Shown: positions 12,478-26,198, numbered from the stretch's first letter. The stretch: 64,000 bases of DNA from Amaranthus tricolor (GCF_026212465.1 NC_080048.1:33098754-33162753); one strand, 5' to 3'. Translations and numbers: made by a program. The notes: generated from the letters alone by a model not told the origin.

Positions 12478-13174
12478 TCATCCGTGTCAAATTACTTGCA
12501 ATTTTTTACTTTTCGCGTACTTTAATGTATTAATTCGACCATTAATATATTGAATTATGTATAATAAAAATATATATAAATAAATATTAATAATCTTTCC
12601 ATTGAGACAAATCTAACAAAATATTACTTAATTATATTTTAACTTTTATTTTAAACTAAAAACTAAATATAAATTAATCAGATGAATAAATAAATAGTGT
12701 AAAATTTTAATGTTTCAACTGATTTAAAATGAGTGTACCATTTTTTATTAGAGAAATTCAAAGATGTTGAACATGATAAGATAGATTTGATGTGATATGT
12801 TTTATGCTGAGGATTCAAAGATCTGTGTAACAGTCAAATGGTACAACAATTTGATATCATATCGGTCATGAAATGAGATCATCAGATACTACATGGATTA
12901 ATCCCTCTCATATCAAATTTGCCGCCAAAATTTAAGTATTATATTCATGTATCCACACGGAATTGCATCAAAGAGAAAAAGGTAGATTTTAAGGAAAGTG
13001 CTAATAAATAAAAATAGAGAATGAATTGTGTAAATGAAATTTAAAGAGAGTTAAAACGTATAGATGAGATTAGAAAAAGTGGTAAGCTATTGTCTAAAAA
13101 TAAAAATGATACAAATTAAATGAGACGGACCAAAATGAAAAATGCTTCAAATTCAATGTAACAGAGAAAGTATT
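12478..13174. mobile_element. Stowaway-like MITE (degenerate, about 0.7 kb)
   Basis: Left end CTCATCCGTGTCAAATTACT. The right end, read in reverse complement, is TACTTTCTCTGTTACATTGA followed by ATTTGAAGCA. This gives imperfect terminal repeats of the CTCCCTCYG(T)-type. The larger size suggests an internal insertion. Non-coding. Confidence 0.4.
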
Positions 13175-13432
13175 TATGGAGATATAACTAGCAACAATGC
13201 ATCGATATAATAAAAAAATAAATTAAATATGTGTATGAAAATTAAAGAAAAAATATAAGTGACAAAAAAATAAGATAAATTTTATGAGAGGAGTATATAG
13301 TACGTAGTCTATTTTGAAATACTTGATACATTATGGTTATTGGGTTAATATGTAAGAAAGAAATAGTCAAATGAGATCTTATTTGAATTATCTAATCGTA
13401 TACTTTCTAATATTATTTTTTTAAATTTTTTA

Positions 13433-13732
<300 letters not shown>

Positions 13733-13744
13733 AGGCATGGCCAC

Positions 13745-13905
13745 GGTCCGAGTTGGTCCGGTTCCGTTCCGGTTCCATTCGGTTCCGGTTCCATTTGGAA
13801 CCTGTCGCGAACGGTTCCGGATCCGGGCGGTTCCAAACGGTTCCTTGGCGGTTCATGAGGCGGTTCCAACTCACGGGACGGGCGGGTCGGACCATCGGTT
13901 CCATT
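13745..13905. repeat. Left hAT subterminal repeat zone (GGTTCC-rich)
   Basis: About ten copies of GGTTCC or close variants lie just inside the left terminal repeat, in both orientations relative to GGAACC. In hAT elements, short subterminal repeats are the usual binding sites of the transposase; that role here is inferred from position and repetition. Confidence 0.7.
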
Positions 13906-14257
13906 TTTATTTTTTCTTTAAATATTTATATAATAAAAAAATACTATAATATCGCGGACGTACCTTTGATGATTACTTGATTATTAGCGAAATGCATTGC
14001 ATGTCAAGTTGTCATCGTTATTGAAATATTTACTAAAAAGAATGAAAAAAATAAATTAATAAGAAACGAATCAATGATAATGTCGATAAAGATGATTAAT
14101 AAAAAAAGAGGGAGAAAATGGACTTGAACCTAGTACCCAAATGAATACTAAGCTGCCTACGTATCCCGAAGGAATCAAAGCCCACGTAGTTCTTTGTCAT
14201 ACCTTTTATTTATAGTTGTTGAATGTTGATTTATCGTTGTCGTTTGTCGGATTGATC

Positions 14258-16895
14258 CTATTCGTCTTCGTCATCATCATGTGGTTGATTAGAGGCTTTC
14301 GCTGACTCTCCTCCTGACGATGATGCAGATGTATCCATCATCATCCATGGATCATCATCGTCGTCTTGATCATCATCATTCCTTAGTCCTTGTGTTCGAA
14401 TCTCCGCTTGATCCCAATCTTTCTTGCAAACACATATTTGAATACTATGTGGAGCAAGACGAGATCGCTTTTCGTCCAAAACTCTTCTACCTGCACTAAA
14501 AGCAGACTCCGACGCAATTGTTGACGCGGGAATTGCAAGGATATCCTTTGCAATTCTCGATAAAATGGGAAATTTAACAGATTTTTCTTTCCACCACTCC
14601 AAAATATCATAGATACTTTGGTCTATTTCAAAGTGGTGTTTAAGATAACTATCTAGTTCTAAATATGAGGTTGAGGAAGAAGAAGATGATCCTACAAAAC
14701 TATCATCTTGAGTCATTATGTTAGCTATTACCGAATTATAGTAAGAGGGACGTGCCGAAACGCTAGCACGCCTAGACATATCGCGTTTCGGGTTATATAC
14801 ACTAGTGTAAAAATCATAGAGTTCTGCTAAATATTTTTTACATGTTCCTACATAATTATGTACATCAGTAGACGGGCGATCTAACGATTGGTAATAAAAT
14901 CCTATTACTTTAGTAAGGACCTCAGTTTTAAAACGTGGGTCCAAAATGGTTGCGATTCCATAAATATAAGGAAAATTGGTAAAATATGCTTGCCATTTTT
15001 CCATCATATCTGCAAGAATCGGCCTCAATTTTGGGTTAGTATCTTCATGTGTATATTTAAGGAGATGATAAAAAATAGTAATACATTCACTTATTACTAA
15101 GTGAACGTTCGGTTCATAAACATAAGAAAAAATCTTAGTCGCGTGGTCATACGCTTCTAATATGTTATGTACACCTATAGCTAATTCCCAAGTGTCATCA
15201 GCTATGAAACTATCTGTACACTCACTATATAGTTGTGTTATTACTGGGCGATAAGCAATCGCCTTTCTTAATAAATCGTTGGTTGAGCCCCAACGTGTAG
15301 GAGTATCTAATGACCAATACACTTTTTTAAGTTGGTATTGGTCACATAATTGTTTATATCGTCTTTTTATCTTTCCGATCCTAAGCCATTTCACTGTATC
15401 CCTAATTGGTTCTAATAAATCACTTAATTGTTTTATGCCTGCTTGGCAAGATAAGTTAATTATATGCGCACAACAACGTATGTGTAATAAGCTACCCCCA
15501 AGGATTAAACTAAAAACAGGTTCGTTAAACAAAAGTTCTATACATTTAATGTTCGCGGTTGCATTATCAGTTGAACAACAAAATATTTTATCTAATAAGT
15601 TCCATTCTCTACATATCTCTACTAATCTATATTTTATGTTTTCACCGGTATGTCTTTCTGGCATTGTCTCAAAAGCAATTATTCTTTTTTGCATAATCCA
15701 ATTTCGATCTATCCAGTGTGCTGTTACACACATATAAGATTCTAAATGTGGGGGAGCAGACCAAATGTCAGTTGTTATGCTAACCCTACCATTAAACGAT
15801 TTAAACATTTCAACTAATTCATAGCGCATTGATTCGTATAATTTAATTGTGCGTCTTTTAAGAGTGCTCCTAGGGATTGCTCTATATTGTGGTTGCAAAG
15901 TTTTTCTATTGAGACGCTCGTATGCCCTACTTTCACCGTGGTTAAAAGGCAATTCATCACAAATTACATACCTAGAAAATTCATCAATCATGTCATTACG
16001 ATTGTATCTAAAAGACATACCTGTGATGGGAATGTCCCATTGTGTCTGTCGGCTTCCACTTGTGGTCCCGCTCCCGCTTGCTGCATGAGTTTCTTTTGTG
16101 ATTCCATGCTTCTTTGCCAAATGTTTGTTAAAAGATCCCGTACCACCACCTAACACGTATTCACAAAACACAATAAATAAATGTTTATAAAATATGAATA
16201 TATAATGTATCAATGTATTATGTATGTCAGTATGTATAAAAAACTTAAAAAGTATTTACCTCTGGCGAAACTGTATGAAACTAAGGGCTTTACTCCTTGA
16301 CTTTCACAAATTTGACAAGTGCATAAGAAAATATCTGGATTCTCGGTTGGTTCTTTTGTGAAATACGACCACACATGTGAAACAGCTCTACCACTAGGAG
16401 GTGGCATTGCCGGAAAAGGTTGTCTTACTGGTTCATCTTCATCTAAATAAATAACTTAAAATTATAAAACTATAATTAAATAAATAAATAATTTAAAGTT
16501 TAATTAATTTGAAGAATAAAATTATAAAACTAACCGATAGTTTGGAAATTGACTCGTTTACCACGAGCTTGTCTTTGTTGTTGTTGTTCTCCTTGTTCTT
16601 CATGTGATCTTGTTGATGACTGTCGAGATATATTTATCCCAATTGGGGTCGTTGGTTCCTCTTCTTGTTCTTCTTCTTCATCAATGTGTATTTCTCTTTC
16701 CATTTCTTCTGCATAATTATGTAACTCCGGGTCGTACCCTTCCGGATAATTATGTTCATAATTATAATTACTAATGGAAGGTGTTGTTGATACCGACGGA
16801 GTAGAAGTGGCCTTTCTTTTGGACGAACTGGAACCTCCCAATGATTTTGCCACTTTAGTAACTTTTTTTGTGGCTTTTTTCAAAAATGAAGACAT
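14258..16895 (-). CDS. hAT transposase, BED zinc finger and hATC dimerisation domain, 3 exons
   Basis: Exons are 16895-16535, 16442-16260 and 16149-14258. The GT-AG introns are short, and joining gives 811 residues with no stop. The order is a Lys/Ser-rich, then acidic and Gln-rich N-terminus (1-120); a BED zinc finger starting at VWSYFTKEP (144 on), with C163, C166, H191 and H196 and split by intron 2; and an RNase-H-like core with the acidic triad candidates D309 (TTDIWSAPP), D376 (STDNATANI) and E729 (IASESAFS). Further family signatures are the LLHIRCCAHI and TRWGSTNDLL blocks and the C-terminal hATC region (LDSYLKHHFE ... DILEWWKEK ... SAGRRVLDEKRSRL). This is the RICESLEEPER-like layout of plant hAT enzymes, which excise and reinsert the element in the nucleus. 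The start ATG (MSSFLKKATKK) lies 200-600 bp inside the right end. Confidence 0.9.
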
Positions 16896-17154
16896 GATTG
16901 ATAATATTGAAGTAATAATAGAAATATAGAATTAAGAAATAAATAATTAATTAATTATGTAACTAACTAAATTAAGAAATAATTAAAAGACTAATTATTT
17001 AATTAAGAGAATAATTGCGTAATTAAAGAATTAAGTAGAGAGAGTAAGTAGAGAGAGTAGGAGAAGAGATGAGTTGTGAATGAAAATGATTGAAATTGAT
17101 GAGTATTTATAATGAAAAATGCAACGGCTAGTTCAACGGTCATAAACGGTAACT

Positions 17155-17489
17155 TTTTGCGAACCTGTTCCATGGAACCGGTGGGCCGGTTCAACCGGAC
17201 CGGTCCCGGTTCCGGTTCCACGGAACCGTTGAGCCGGTTCAACCGGACCGGTTCCGATTCCAGAACCGGTTCCATGGAACCGTTGGACCAGTTCTCCCGG
17301 ACCGGTTCCGGTTCCAAACCGCGGGTTTTTTACCCGGTTCACGACGGTTTTTTCCGGCGGTTTCACGGTTCCGGCAACTTTTTTTCAGGCGGTTTCACGG
17401 TTTCGCGGTTCGGAACCTGTCGCAAACGGTTCCGGTTCCGGATCCGGTTCCAAGCGGTTCGGGACCGGTTCGGTTCCGGGTAACCCGCC
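17155..17489. repeat. Right hAT subterminal repeat zone (GGTTCC/GGAACC-rich)
   Basis: More than twenty copies of GGTTCC, GGAACC or the palindrome-like ACCGGTTCC are packed between the gene's leader and the right terminal repeat. This zone is longer and denser than the left one. It also lies upstream of the transposase start, so it may overlap the promoter. Proline/glycine/arginine-rich reading frames here are artefacts. Confidence 0.7.
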
Positions 17490-17501
17490 CCGTGGCCATG
17501 C

Positions 17502-18694
<1,193 letters not shown>

Positions 18695-19281
18695 TCTATT
18701 ATTTATACAATATACTAAAACAAAATTCAGCTAATATAAGCAACTCCAAAATTAATGAGTTGTCATCTTTTCATGAGATTTTTTCTCTCCTTTAAGCAAA
18801 GATGATGTCATCAAATAAGGATGACTATAAAAATCTTAAATGTTAAGGATTATTAAAGATGATTAATTTGATCATCATTAAAAACTTTAGTTGGGACTAT
18901 AACATATACTACTAAAATTTGAAAAACAATGTACTCCATAAATAGTGGTATGTAATAAAGATGCATAAATTATTATCTTTGATATATTTATTTTAAAAAA
19001 AAATTCATTCATTTACAAATTAATTATATTATTTTTAAATATGCTTTAAAAAAATTCACTAAAATTCTAATTATATTATATAGATAATTTACAATGGCCC
19101 CGTGCTTTTCATTATTATAATGATAACTATAAAAAAAGTTTGAATTCTATTTTTCATAAATGTAATAAAATGTGTATTAAGAAATAAGTTAAATTAATGT
19201 AATATTATACCAGACTTATTCAATTTATTTGTTTTTTACATCAAAATAAAAAAAAACGTGCATCGCACAGGAATCATCTAG
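18695..19281 (+). mobile_element. Candidate non-autonomous Helitron
   Basis: It starts TCTATTATTTATACAATATA after a host A. It ends CTAG before a host T. A small hairpin, GTGC-ATC-GCAC (19258-19268), lies about 10 bp before the CTAG end. A 5' TC, a 3' hairpin, CTRR and insertion between A and T are the Helitron signature. No RepHel coding sequence is present. The 5' limit is less certain than the 3' end. Confidence 0.5.
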
Positions 19282-19327
19282 TTAATAACAAAAAAAAATT
19301 CCCTTCAACTTGCCTTTTTTGGGTTAT

Positions 19328-19590
19328 ACTTCCTCTGTTCTACTATATTTGCTACATTTGACCTTTTACGTAATTTAATGTATTATTTTGATTATTTATA
19401 TATTGAAATATACACATCTAAAAACTATAAAAAATTAATATTATGAAAGTATGCGATTAGACGATTCAAACAAAATCCCTCTTAGCAATGTTTATCCTCA
19501 TACATTAGTCGCATATATAAAATAAGCTTAAACTATGAATAGCGTCAAAAACCGTTATGTAGCAAGTATTTCAGAACGGAGAAAGTATTT
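19328..19590. mobile_element. Stowaway MITE, about 260 bp
   Basis: Left terminus ACTTCCTCTGTTCTACTATA. The right terminus in reverse complement is ACTTTCTCCGTTCTGAAATA. Both are followed by the shared block TTGCTACAT, and the flanks are TA-like. This is the classic Stowaway (Tc1/mariner-derived) layout. Non-coding. Confidence 0.75.
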
Positions 19591-20206
19591 AGACTTGTTA
19601 AAACAAGGGACAGACAGGTTATCATTGTTTTTAATATAATTATTGTTAATTTACTATTGTCATTTGTTGATATTATAATTATCATTATTAATGGTGATTA
19701 AAATTTATACTAATTAGTTTTCATTTTTATATATTTTATGAACAAAATAAAACAGTTTAATACGTATGTATGAAGGATAGAGAATTAAATGGGATAAATA
19801 AAAAAGTAAAACATAGTAGTGAGATTTCTAATTAAGATTGAAATGTGAATGACATTTTTTATCTTATGATGGTTCAAATCGGAGAAAGAGAAGAGAGTAT
19901 GCTACATTTAAATTTGAGGAGTAACTCCTATTACTATCAATTGGATTTAGTAATGAACCTCCTTTGATTTATATGTAAATTAGCTCTTCTACTTGTTTGG
20001 GTTACCTAGATCAGTTTTCTAAATTTAACATGGTATCAGAACCCGATTTATTGTTAGACATCAATGACTGGGTATTTAATCTCACTACTAGTTAATGGGC
20101 CTTAAATTGATGATAATTCCCAATAAGGTTTGTAACAACCTTTCTATTGGGTTAAAATTCTAAGGACACTCACATGTATAGAAGTATTAAAATTTCTATT
20201 ATTATC
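19591..20206. other. Remnant of an older Ty1-copia element (host of the solo LTR)
   Basis: No gene recognised. At 20031-20040 the sequence TGGTATCAGA matches the start of the initiator-tRNA-Met primer-binding site typical of Ty1-copia elements. It is followed by AACCCG rather than the usual GC. The sequence after the solo LTR (GTAAGTTGTCCCACATCA, 21555 on) is LTR-like in character, so an older copia fragment may have been split by the later insertion. Confidence 0.4.
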
Positions 20207-20211
20207 CATAT

Positions 20212-21550
20212 TGTTGGCCTCTCAAGGTTTTGATGATGACTTCACTTTTAAATAAACAAACATATTTTTAGAGATTGTTTTGTAGGTATATATCCGATTT
20301 AGTTTGAATCGTTGATGAAGCCTATGACTTGGTTCGTGGAAGATGTACATGTCTTAATATGTCCAAGATGTTAGATAAGTGGTATAATGTTCAAAGTAGA
20401 CGTACAGTCTACTGTTCCTAAAATGAACATTCTGACTGAAGTTGAAGCTAGAGACAGTACACTGTTCCTACGTAGCAGGTCTGAAGAATAGCATCGACTG
20501 AAAAATTGCGAATTAATTATTTTCTGTTTTTAAGTTGATGTAATGGTTTAGAATTAATTTAATTGCTTAAATTAATTAGTAAGTTAATTGGCAAATCTAT
20601 TTTTAGGTTTTCTAAAAATAGCCCAAGACTTTTTCTTGATTAGATTTAGATCTCCTATTTTTTAGGATCTTATGTTTTAAACTCCTATGCTATTTTTAGC
20701 ATTAAGGAAACTGATTTTTCCTTGAGCAAATAACAGCCGGACACTTTCATAATTCCACCACCTTTTGTTTTGAGAACGTGGGGGTAGTGGAGGTATGTGT
20801 GAGATAGTGGACGTTATGCTTATGGTAACTGCTGGCTGTTCCCTCTATAAATAGAAGGGACTTTGCTCGAATCAAAAATCAATCCTTTTAGGATGCAAGA
20901 GTGTCCATTAAAGGGAGATCATCTTAAGAAAAATATTTTCAGTTTTCCAATGCCAATTAATTTATTATATTTTTCTTAAGTAATTATTTTAATTCTTATC
21001 CTCTTGAGAAATGGCCTTGTAAGGGTTGATGTGTGATTTGTTGTAATTAGACTTGTGGGAAGTCCAAGGGAATAGAGAAGAGAAATGGCCTTGTAAAGGG
21101 TAATTGAGTGTTTTGTTGTAATTAGACTTATGGGAAGTCTAAGGGAATAGAGAATAGAAACGTGAGAAGAGAAAGAGAAGGAGAGAAGAGAAGAGAAGAG
21201 AAGTGGGCCTAAGTAGAGAAGCTTTGAGTAAAGCATTTAGAGAATTGAGAAGCTTCAAGTGAAGCAAACATTGTTTTGTGTAATTGTAACTAATTGCCTA
21301 AACATAGTGAGAATTTTGAAATCCCGGGGGGTCGTGGTTTTTCCTTCTTATTAGGCCAAGAAGGTTTCCACGTAAAAATCCTTGTCTCCTTTTATTATTC
21401 TTTTCGTTTTTAAGTTTAAGTTTTTGTTCTATACTTATTATAATTCCGCAAAAATTAGAGGCAAAAATCTTAAATCTACAACACAACAATTCACCCCCCC
21501 CCCCCCCCCCCCCCTCTTGTTGCATTCAATCATCTATTAGCATTCCTACA
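20212..21550 (+). mobile_element. Solo LTR of a Ty1-copia retrotransposon, 1339 bp
   Basis: It starts TGTTGGCCTC and ends CATTCCTACA (TGT...ACA). It is flanked by the perfect 5-bp duplication CATAT at 20207-20211 and 21551-21555. Inside are a TATA-like CTATAAATAG at about 20845, a copia-type U5 region (GTGGTTTTTCC ... TTTCCACGTAAAA, about 21334-21376), and a poly-C tract in a CAATTCACC...CCTCTTG context (21485-21520), often seen near copia LTR ends. The internal coding region is absent. This is the expected product of recombination between the two LTRs. Confidence 0.85.
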
Positions 21551-21716
21551 CATATGTAAGTTGTCCCACATCATACAAAGAGAAGAGGTTATACTATTTT
21601 ATAAACTCAAGAAGTAATTCCCTAATACTACCAAATTGATTTTAGGTGGGTCAAATGGAACCACTTAAAAAATGAGAGAGAAAGGGTAATAAGTAAATTA
21701 TTAATGGTTCTTCATT

Positions 21717-22205
21717 AAATTAAGGAAAATTCTACATGGCAGTATCGAACTTTCATGAAACGCCAGTGGTAGAACTTTTCTAAGATATTTCCATATGGTA
21801 GCATCTAATTTATGCCTTATCGAACTGCACCATTTTGACGTTTAATTCACCATTTTGACGTTTCTACCGTTATTAAGTGTTGGTTTTTGTCTTTATAATT
21901 TGCCCTAAACATTTGAGAGCGTTAAATGAATTAAATAGTGAATTAAACGTCAAAATGATGAATTAAACATTTGAGAGCATAAAAATGGTTTAGAGCAAAG
22001 TTTAAAGACAACAAACAACACTTAATAAGGGTAGAAACGTCAAAATGGTGAATTAAAAAAAATTAATAAGAATTTAACGGAAAATGCTACGGCTGTTAGA
22101 TAAGGCATAAATTGGATGCTACCATGTGGAAAAATTTTACAAAAGTGCTACTACTAACATTTCATATAAAGTTCGATGCTACCATGTGTAATTTCTCTTA
22201 AATTA
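21717..22205. mobile_element. Inverted-repeat MITE, about 490 bp
   Basis: The left arm TACATGGCAGTATCGAACTT is complementary to the right arm AAGTTCGATGCTACCATGTG. Inside, GCATCTAATTTATGCCTTAT pairs with ATAAGGCATAAATTGGATGC. ACCATTTTGACGTTTCTACC pairs with GGTAGAAACGTCAAAATGGT. Non-coding. Confidence 0.75.
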
Positions 22206-22211
22206 ATTGTA

Positions 22212-22480
22212 ATAAGGTAACACAAATTCTTGTGAGAGACGGTCTTTTTGAGAGGCCATCTCTAATTGGCCGACCCATGATATATTTTTAAAAATATTAT
22301 AAGTAGGCATTAAGAAAGATGTAAGTAGACATTTAAGATATTGAAAGCATGCGTTAAGGATACTGTAAGTAAAAATTAAGGATAATGTAAGTAGGCATTA
22401 AAAATACGATACGTAGACATTAATCTTTAATGGGCTTGGCTTGAGATACACCTCTCAAAGAGACGGTCTCTCAAGAGACT
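22212..22480 (+). mobile_element. MITE, GAGAGACGGTCTC family (copy 2)
   Basis: It starts ACACAAATTCTTGTGAGAGA and ends CGGTCTCTCAAGAGACTAGC, with the two edges imperfectly complementary. The inside repeats TAAGTAGGCATTAAG-type units about every 22-27 bp. The flanks AATAAGGTA and AATAAAGTA are a 9-bp target duplication with one mismatch, pointing to a Mutator-type origin. Related copies are at 6145-6412 and 40162-40402. Confidence 0.75.
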
Positions 22481-22489
22481 AGCTAATAA

Positions 22490-24009
22490 AGTAATGTGAG
22501 TAAGGGTATTAAGGTAAAAAATACATACTATAAATAAAAATGAGACTAATAGGGTGACTTAACCCTATTTGGAAATGGGACTAATAGGAAAAATAGGAGG
22601 GAGTAGTATTAACCACGTGCTATAACTAATACGCAAAAACACCTACTAAATCTAGTTCAATTGACTACTATAAGTAGTTCATGTGTCTACTATAACTATA
22701 TTTAATGTCTACTTTAGTATATAAACACACATACTTTAGTATGCAAATCCATCTACTTTTATAAGCAAAAACAACTACTATAACAATTTTAGATGCCTAC
22801 CAGCTTCAACTATTTATAATGTCAACTTTCATATAAACAAACACGTACTTCAATATGAAAAAAACTTACTAATATAAAAACACCTACTATGATAAGTTTA
22901 CTCAACTATTATAAATATACCTATCAATTAGGTTACAACACCTACTTCAATATTTAAAAACTATAACTTATTCAAATGTGTAGATGCAAAAATACTTGAT
23001 AAAGCCAGTCCAAATGCCTGCTACTTAACTGCAAATGAAGAAAATTATAGGTGAAACGTCGTTGTAGAAACTTTAAAAATTAATCATATTTTCGTTTTTA
23101 ACTCTAGTCAACCCATTCTCAACATATATTTTGTACAGTTACCAAAATTTTTTTTCAAATAAAAAAGTTTTGGGCTAACCTAAAGTCACCCATCTCTCAA
23201 AGAAGTCGTCTCTTTAGAGAATTTCTGATGAATAATAAGGTGCATTTTATTCTATATTGTATCTTTTAATTTTTTTTTCCAATGTTTTTTTTAATATAAG
23301 GTTGACCCAAAATGTTGGGTTGTCTCTTTGAGATATTGTCTGAAGGAGAATTTGTGATACTATAATACTACTATTTATAATACACTCCTTTAATTTGTTC
23401 AAGAAATGTTCACGAAATTAAAAAAATAGATACATTAGATGGTGGATATATTGTTATATTGAATAATAAATTTAACGAGGACATTAAAATAGGGACCATA
23501 AATAATAGAAAAAAATATTAAAAAAACATTATTAGTAAAAATATAAGAACCGCAACTATCAAAAAAAATATTTTTTTAAAGTTAGCAAAAAACATTTGGG
23601 GACCATAATCAATATAAAAATTTTAAAATAAAGGGACAATTATGCATGTTTTGTTTCAATAATGAATAATGGATTACTATATACTCTCTCTTTTGTTTTT
23701 TTTATGGAATTTTTTCTATTTATATCATAAATTTTGGATGAAATGAATATTGTCCATCTTCATATAATTATTTTAATAATATTTATGGTTCCCACATATC
23801 TTTTAGTAACTTTATTTTAAAAATTTATTGAAGATGAAAAAAAAGAATGATGGTTTTTTTACCATCAAGATACTGAATTAGTGATGATCTTTTTTTTACC
23901 ATAAGAAGATAAAAATTTAAGAATATCGAAAATTACAAAAAGTCTCAAAATAAAAATAATATATTTAAAAATAAATTTTATTATAAAATCAAAAAGGAAC
24001 CCAATCCTT
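22490..24009. other. Intergenic DNA with degenerate tandem and MITE remnants
   Basis: The region 22620-23010 repeats an ACACCTACTA(C/T)-like motif, a loose tandem decay. A fragmented copy of the GAGAGACGGTCTC family spans about 23187-23350 (CATCTCTCAAAGAAGTCGTC ... TTGTCTCTTTGAGATATTGT). A TACTCTCTCTTTTGTTTTT motif near 23685 may be a Stowaway end. No gene. Confidence 0.4.
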
Positions 24010-24124
24010 AAACTTCGCCACCCTTTTTATTTTATCGCCACCCGGCCCCCTCCAAATGAAATTACGAATTTGCCCCTAAATTTAAAAAATTTACAACTTT
24101 GCCATCCCCTTAAAATTTCTTATT

Positions 24125-24162
<38 letters not shown>

Positions 24163-24196
24163 TGATAATAATGATAATAATAATAATAACAATCAC

Positions 24197-24262
<66 letters not shown>

Positions 24263-24535
24263 AATAATAATAATAATAATAACAATAATAATATAAATAA
24301 AATTAATAATAATATTTTAAAAAAAAACCTAGTCGCACAAAAAACCTTAAGCCAACCGGGGTTCAGTCGCGGAAAAAACCGCGGCTGGACCAAGGTTTAG
24401 TCGCACAATTTCGTGCAACTGAACAATGGTCCAGTCGCTGTTTTTTCTACAACTGAACCCCGGTTGGCTCGCGGTTTTTTCTGCAACTGGATTTTTTTTA
24501 AAAAAAAATTATTATTAATTTTATTTATATTATTA

Positions 24536-24585
<50 letters not shown>

Positions 24586-24589
24586 TTTA

Positions 24590-24630
<41 letters not shown>

Positions 24631-24978
24631 ATTATTGTGATTGTTATTATTATTTTTTTATATATAAATTATTAATTAATAACTAAATTTTAATTAATAT
24701 ATTATTATTATATTAAAAAATAATTAAACATTCAAATAAATTATTTAAATTCAAAACTATTTATTATAATAACATTATCATAATATAATAATATATTAAT
24801 ATAAAATTAAACTAATTATTATATTATTAATAATATAATAATATAATAATATATTATTTATAATTCGAAATTCAAATAAAAAAAAAAGAAGACAGTTGCA
24901 GGAAAAACCGCGAGCCAATCGCACTTGATAACACAATTATCATTTTAAAAAAATTAAATTTAAAGAAGAATATAAAAA

Positions 24979-25066
<88 letters not shown>

Positions 25067-25088
25067 TAAAAAAAATAAATATAAAAAT

Positions 25089-25140
<52 letters not shown>

Positions 25141-25168
25141 TAATAATAACAACAACAACAACAACAAC

Positions 25169-25248
<80 letters not shown>

Positions 25249-25429
25249 CAACAATAATATAATAATATTAATAATAATAATAATAATAATAATATAAATG
25301 AAATTAAAATAAATTTTTCAGAAAAAAATTAAAAATGAATCACCCAGATCACCCAGATCTGGGTGATTTATTTTTATTTTATTTTATTTTATTTTTCGTT
25401 TCTTTTTGAATAATTATTATTATTTTTAA

Positions 25430-25488
<59 letters not shown>

Positions 25489-25571
25489 GTACTGTTATTA
25501 TTATTAATTTTATTTATATTCTTTTTGAAGAATATAAAAAAGTTAATTATTATTATTATTGTTGTTATTGA

Positions 25572-25602
<31 letters not shown>

Positions 25603-25717
25603 AATAAGAAATTTGTAAGGGGTGGTAAAGTTGTAATTTTTTAAAAATCAGGGGTAAATTTATAATTTCATAAAAAAGAGGTGACGATAAAATGAAAAGA
25701 GGTGACAAATTTTAATA
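24010..25717. mobile_element. Non-autonomous Mutator-like element, relative of the 6.2-kb element beside it
   Basis: The edges are ~115-bp imperfect inverted repeats. The left is TTCGCCACCC...TTTTATCGCCACCC (24013-24130). The right is its complement, ending GTGACGATAAAATG...GGTGACAAATTTT (25600-25717). The same double CGCCACC arrangement forms the terminal repeats of the next element. The interior has no gene: it holds (ATA)n/(TTA)n arrays, a ~190-bp imperfect hairpin (24310-24500) containing GTCGCAC motifs, and the palindrome AATCACCCAGATCTGGGTGATT with its centre near 25359. Confidence 0.65.
24125..25520. repeat. (ATA)n/(TTA)n trinucleotide arrays
   Basis: Arrays at about 24125-24300, 24515-24655, 24985-25070, 25091-25310 and 25425-25520, with stretches of CAA/AAC. 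Poly-Leu and poly-Asn reading frames here are artefacts of these repeats. Confidence 0.9.
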
Positions 25718-25755
25718 AGTCTCGAAACCAAAACTTCAAAAAAAAATGGGAATTA

Positions 25756-25854
25756 TTATTTGTCGCCACCTTTTTCATTTTATCGCCACCCCCCTTCTAA
25801 CAAAATTACCATATTACCCCTACATTAAAAAAAATTACAAAAATGCCACTTAAG
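25756..25854 (+). repeat. Left terminal inverted repeat of the MULE
   Basis: Pairs with 31846-31942. Shared blocks are TTATTTGTCGCCACC, TTTTATCGCCACCCC, TTACCCCT, AAAATTAC and AAAATGCCACT. Confidence 0.8.
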
Positions 25855-26153
25855 TTAAAAAATGTTTAAGAAATGTAAATGGCACTTAATAACATTGTTA
25901 TCGCTTAATAACATTATTATCGGAATTATATATATATTGAATTTTCAGAGGCTTTATGGTAGTATATTCGAATTCAAACACGATACCTTCTCTCTAAAAA
26001 TTCTCTAAAAACAATACGTAAAGTTAAACAAGCTAGAACTCTAGATCGAACATCAATGGCATACCAAGACGTGCATGATAACGATCCGGTAAGTAATTAA
26101 TCGGTTCGTTTTTTGCAAAAAAAAAAAAAAATAGGAACGTAGTCGCACAAAAC

Positions 26154-26198
26154 AGTCGCACAAAACGTGCGACTGGGAGTCGCACGTTTTGTGCGACT
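26154..26198. repeat. Subterminal hairpin P1 (left)
   Basis: Perfect 21-bp arms (26154-26174 and 26178-26198) around a 3-nt loop, each containing CGCACAAAACGTGCG. It lies within intron 1 of the transposase gene. Extra half copies GTCGCACAAAACA and GCTTGTGCGACTGC flank it. Confidence 0.9.

Noticed and set aside
14888..16153. Plus-strand frames opposite the hAT transposase
   Set aside because: Shadows of the transposase exon.
24193..25297. Poly-Leu and poly-Asn reading frames
   Set aside because: Translation of (ATA)n/(TTA)n arrays in the non-autonomous element.
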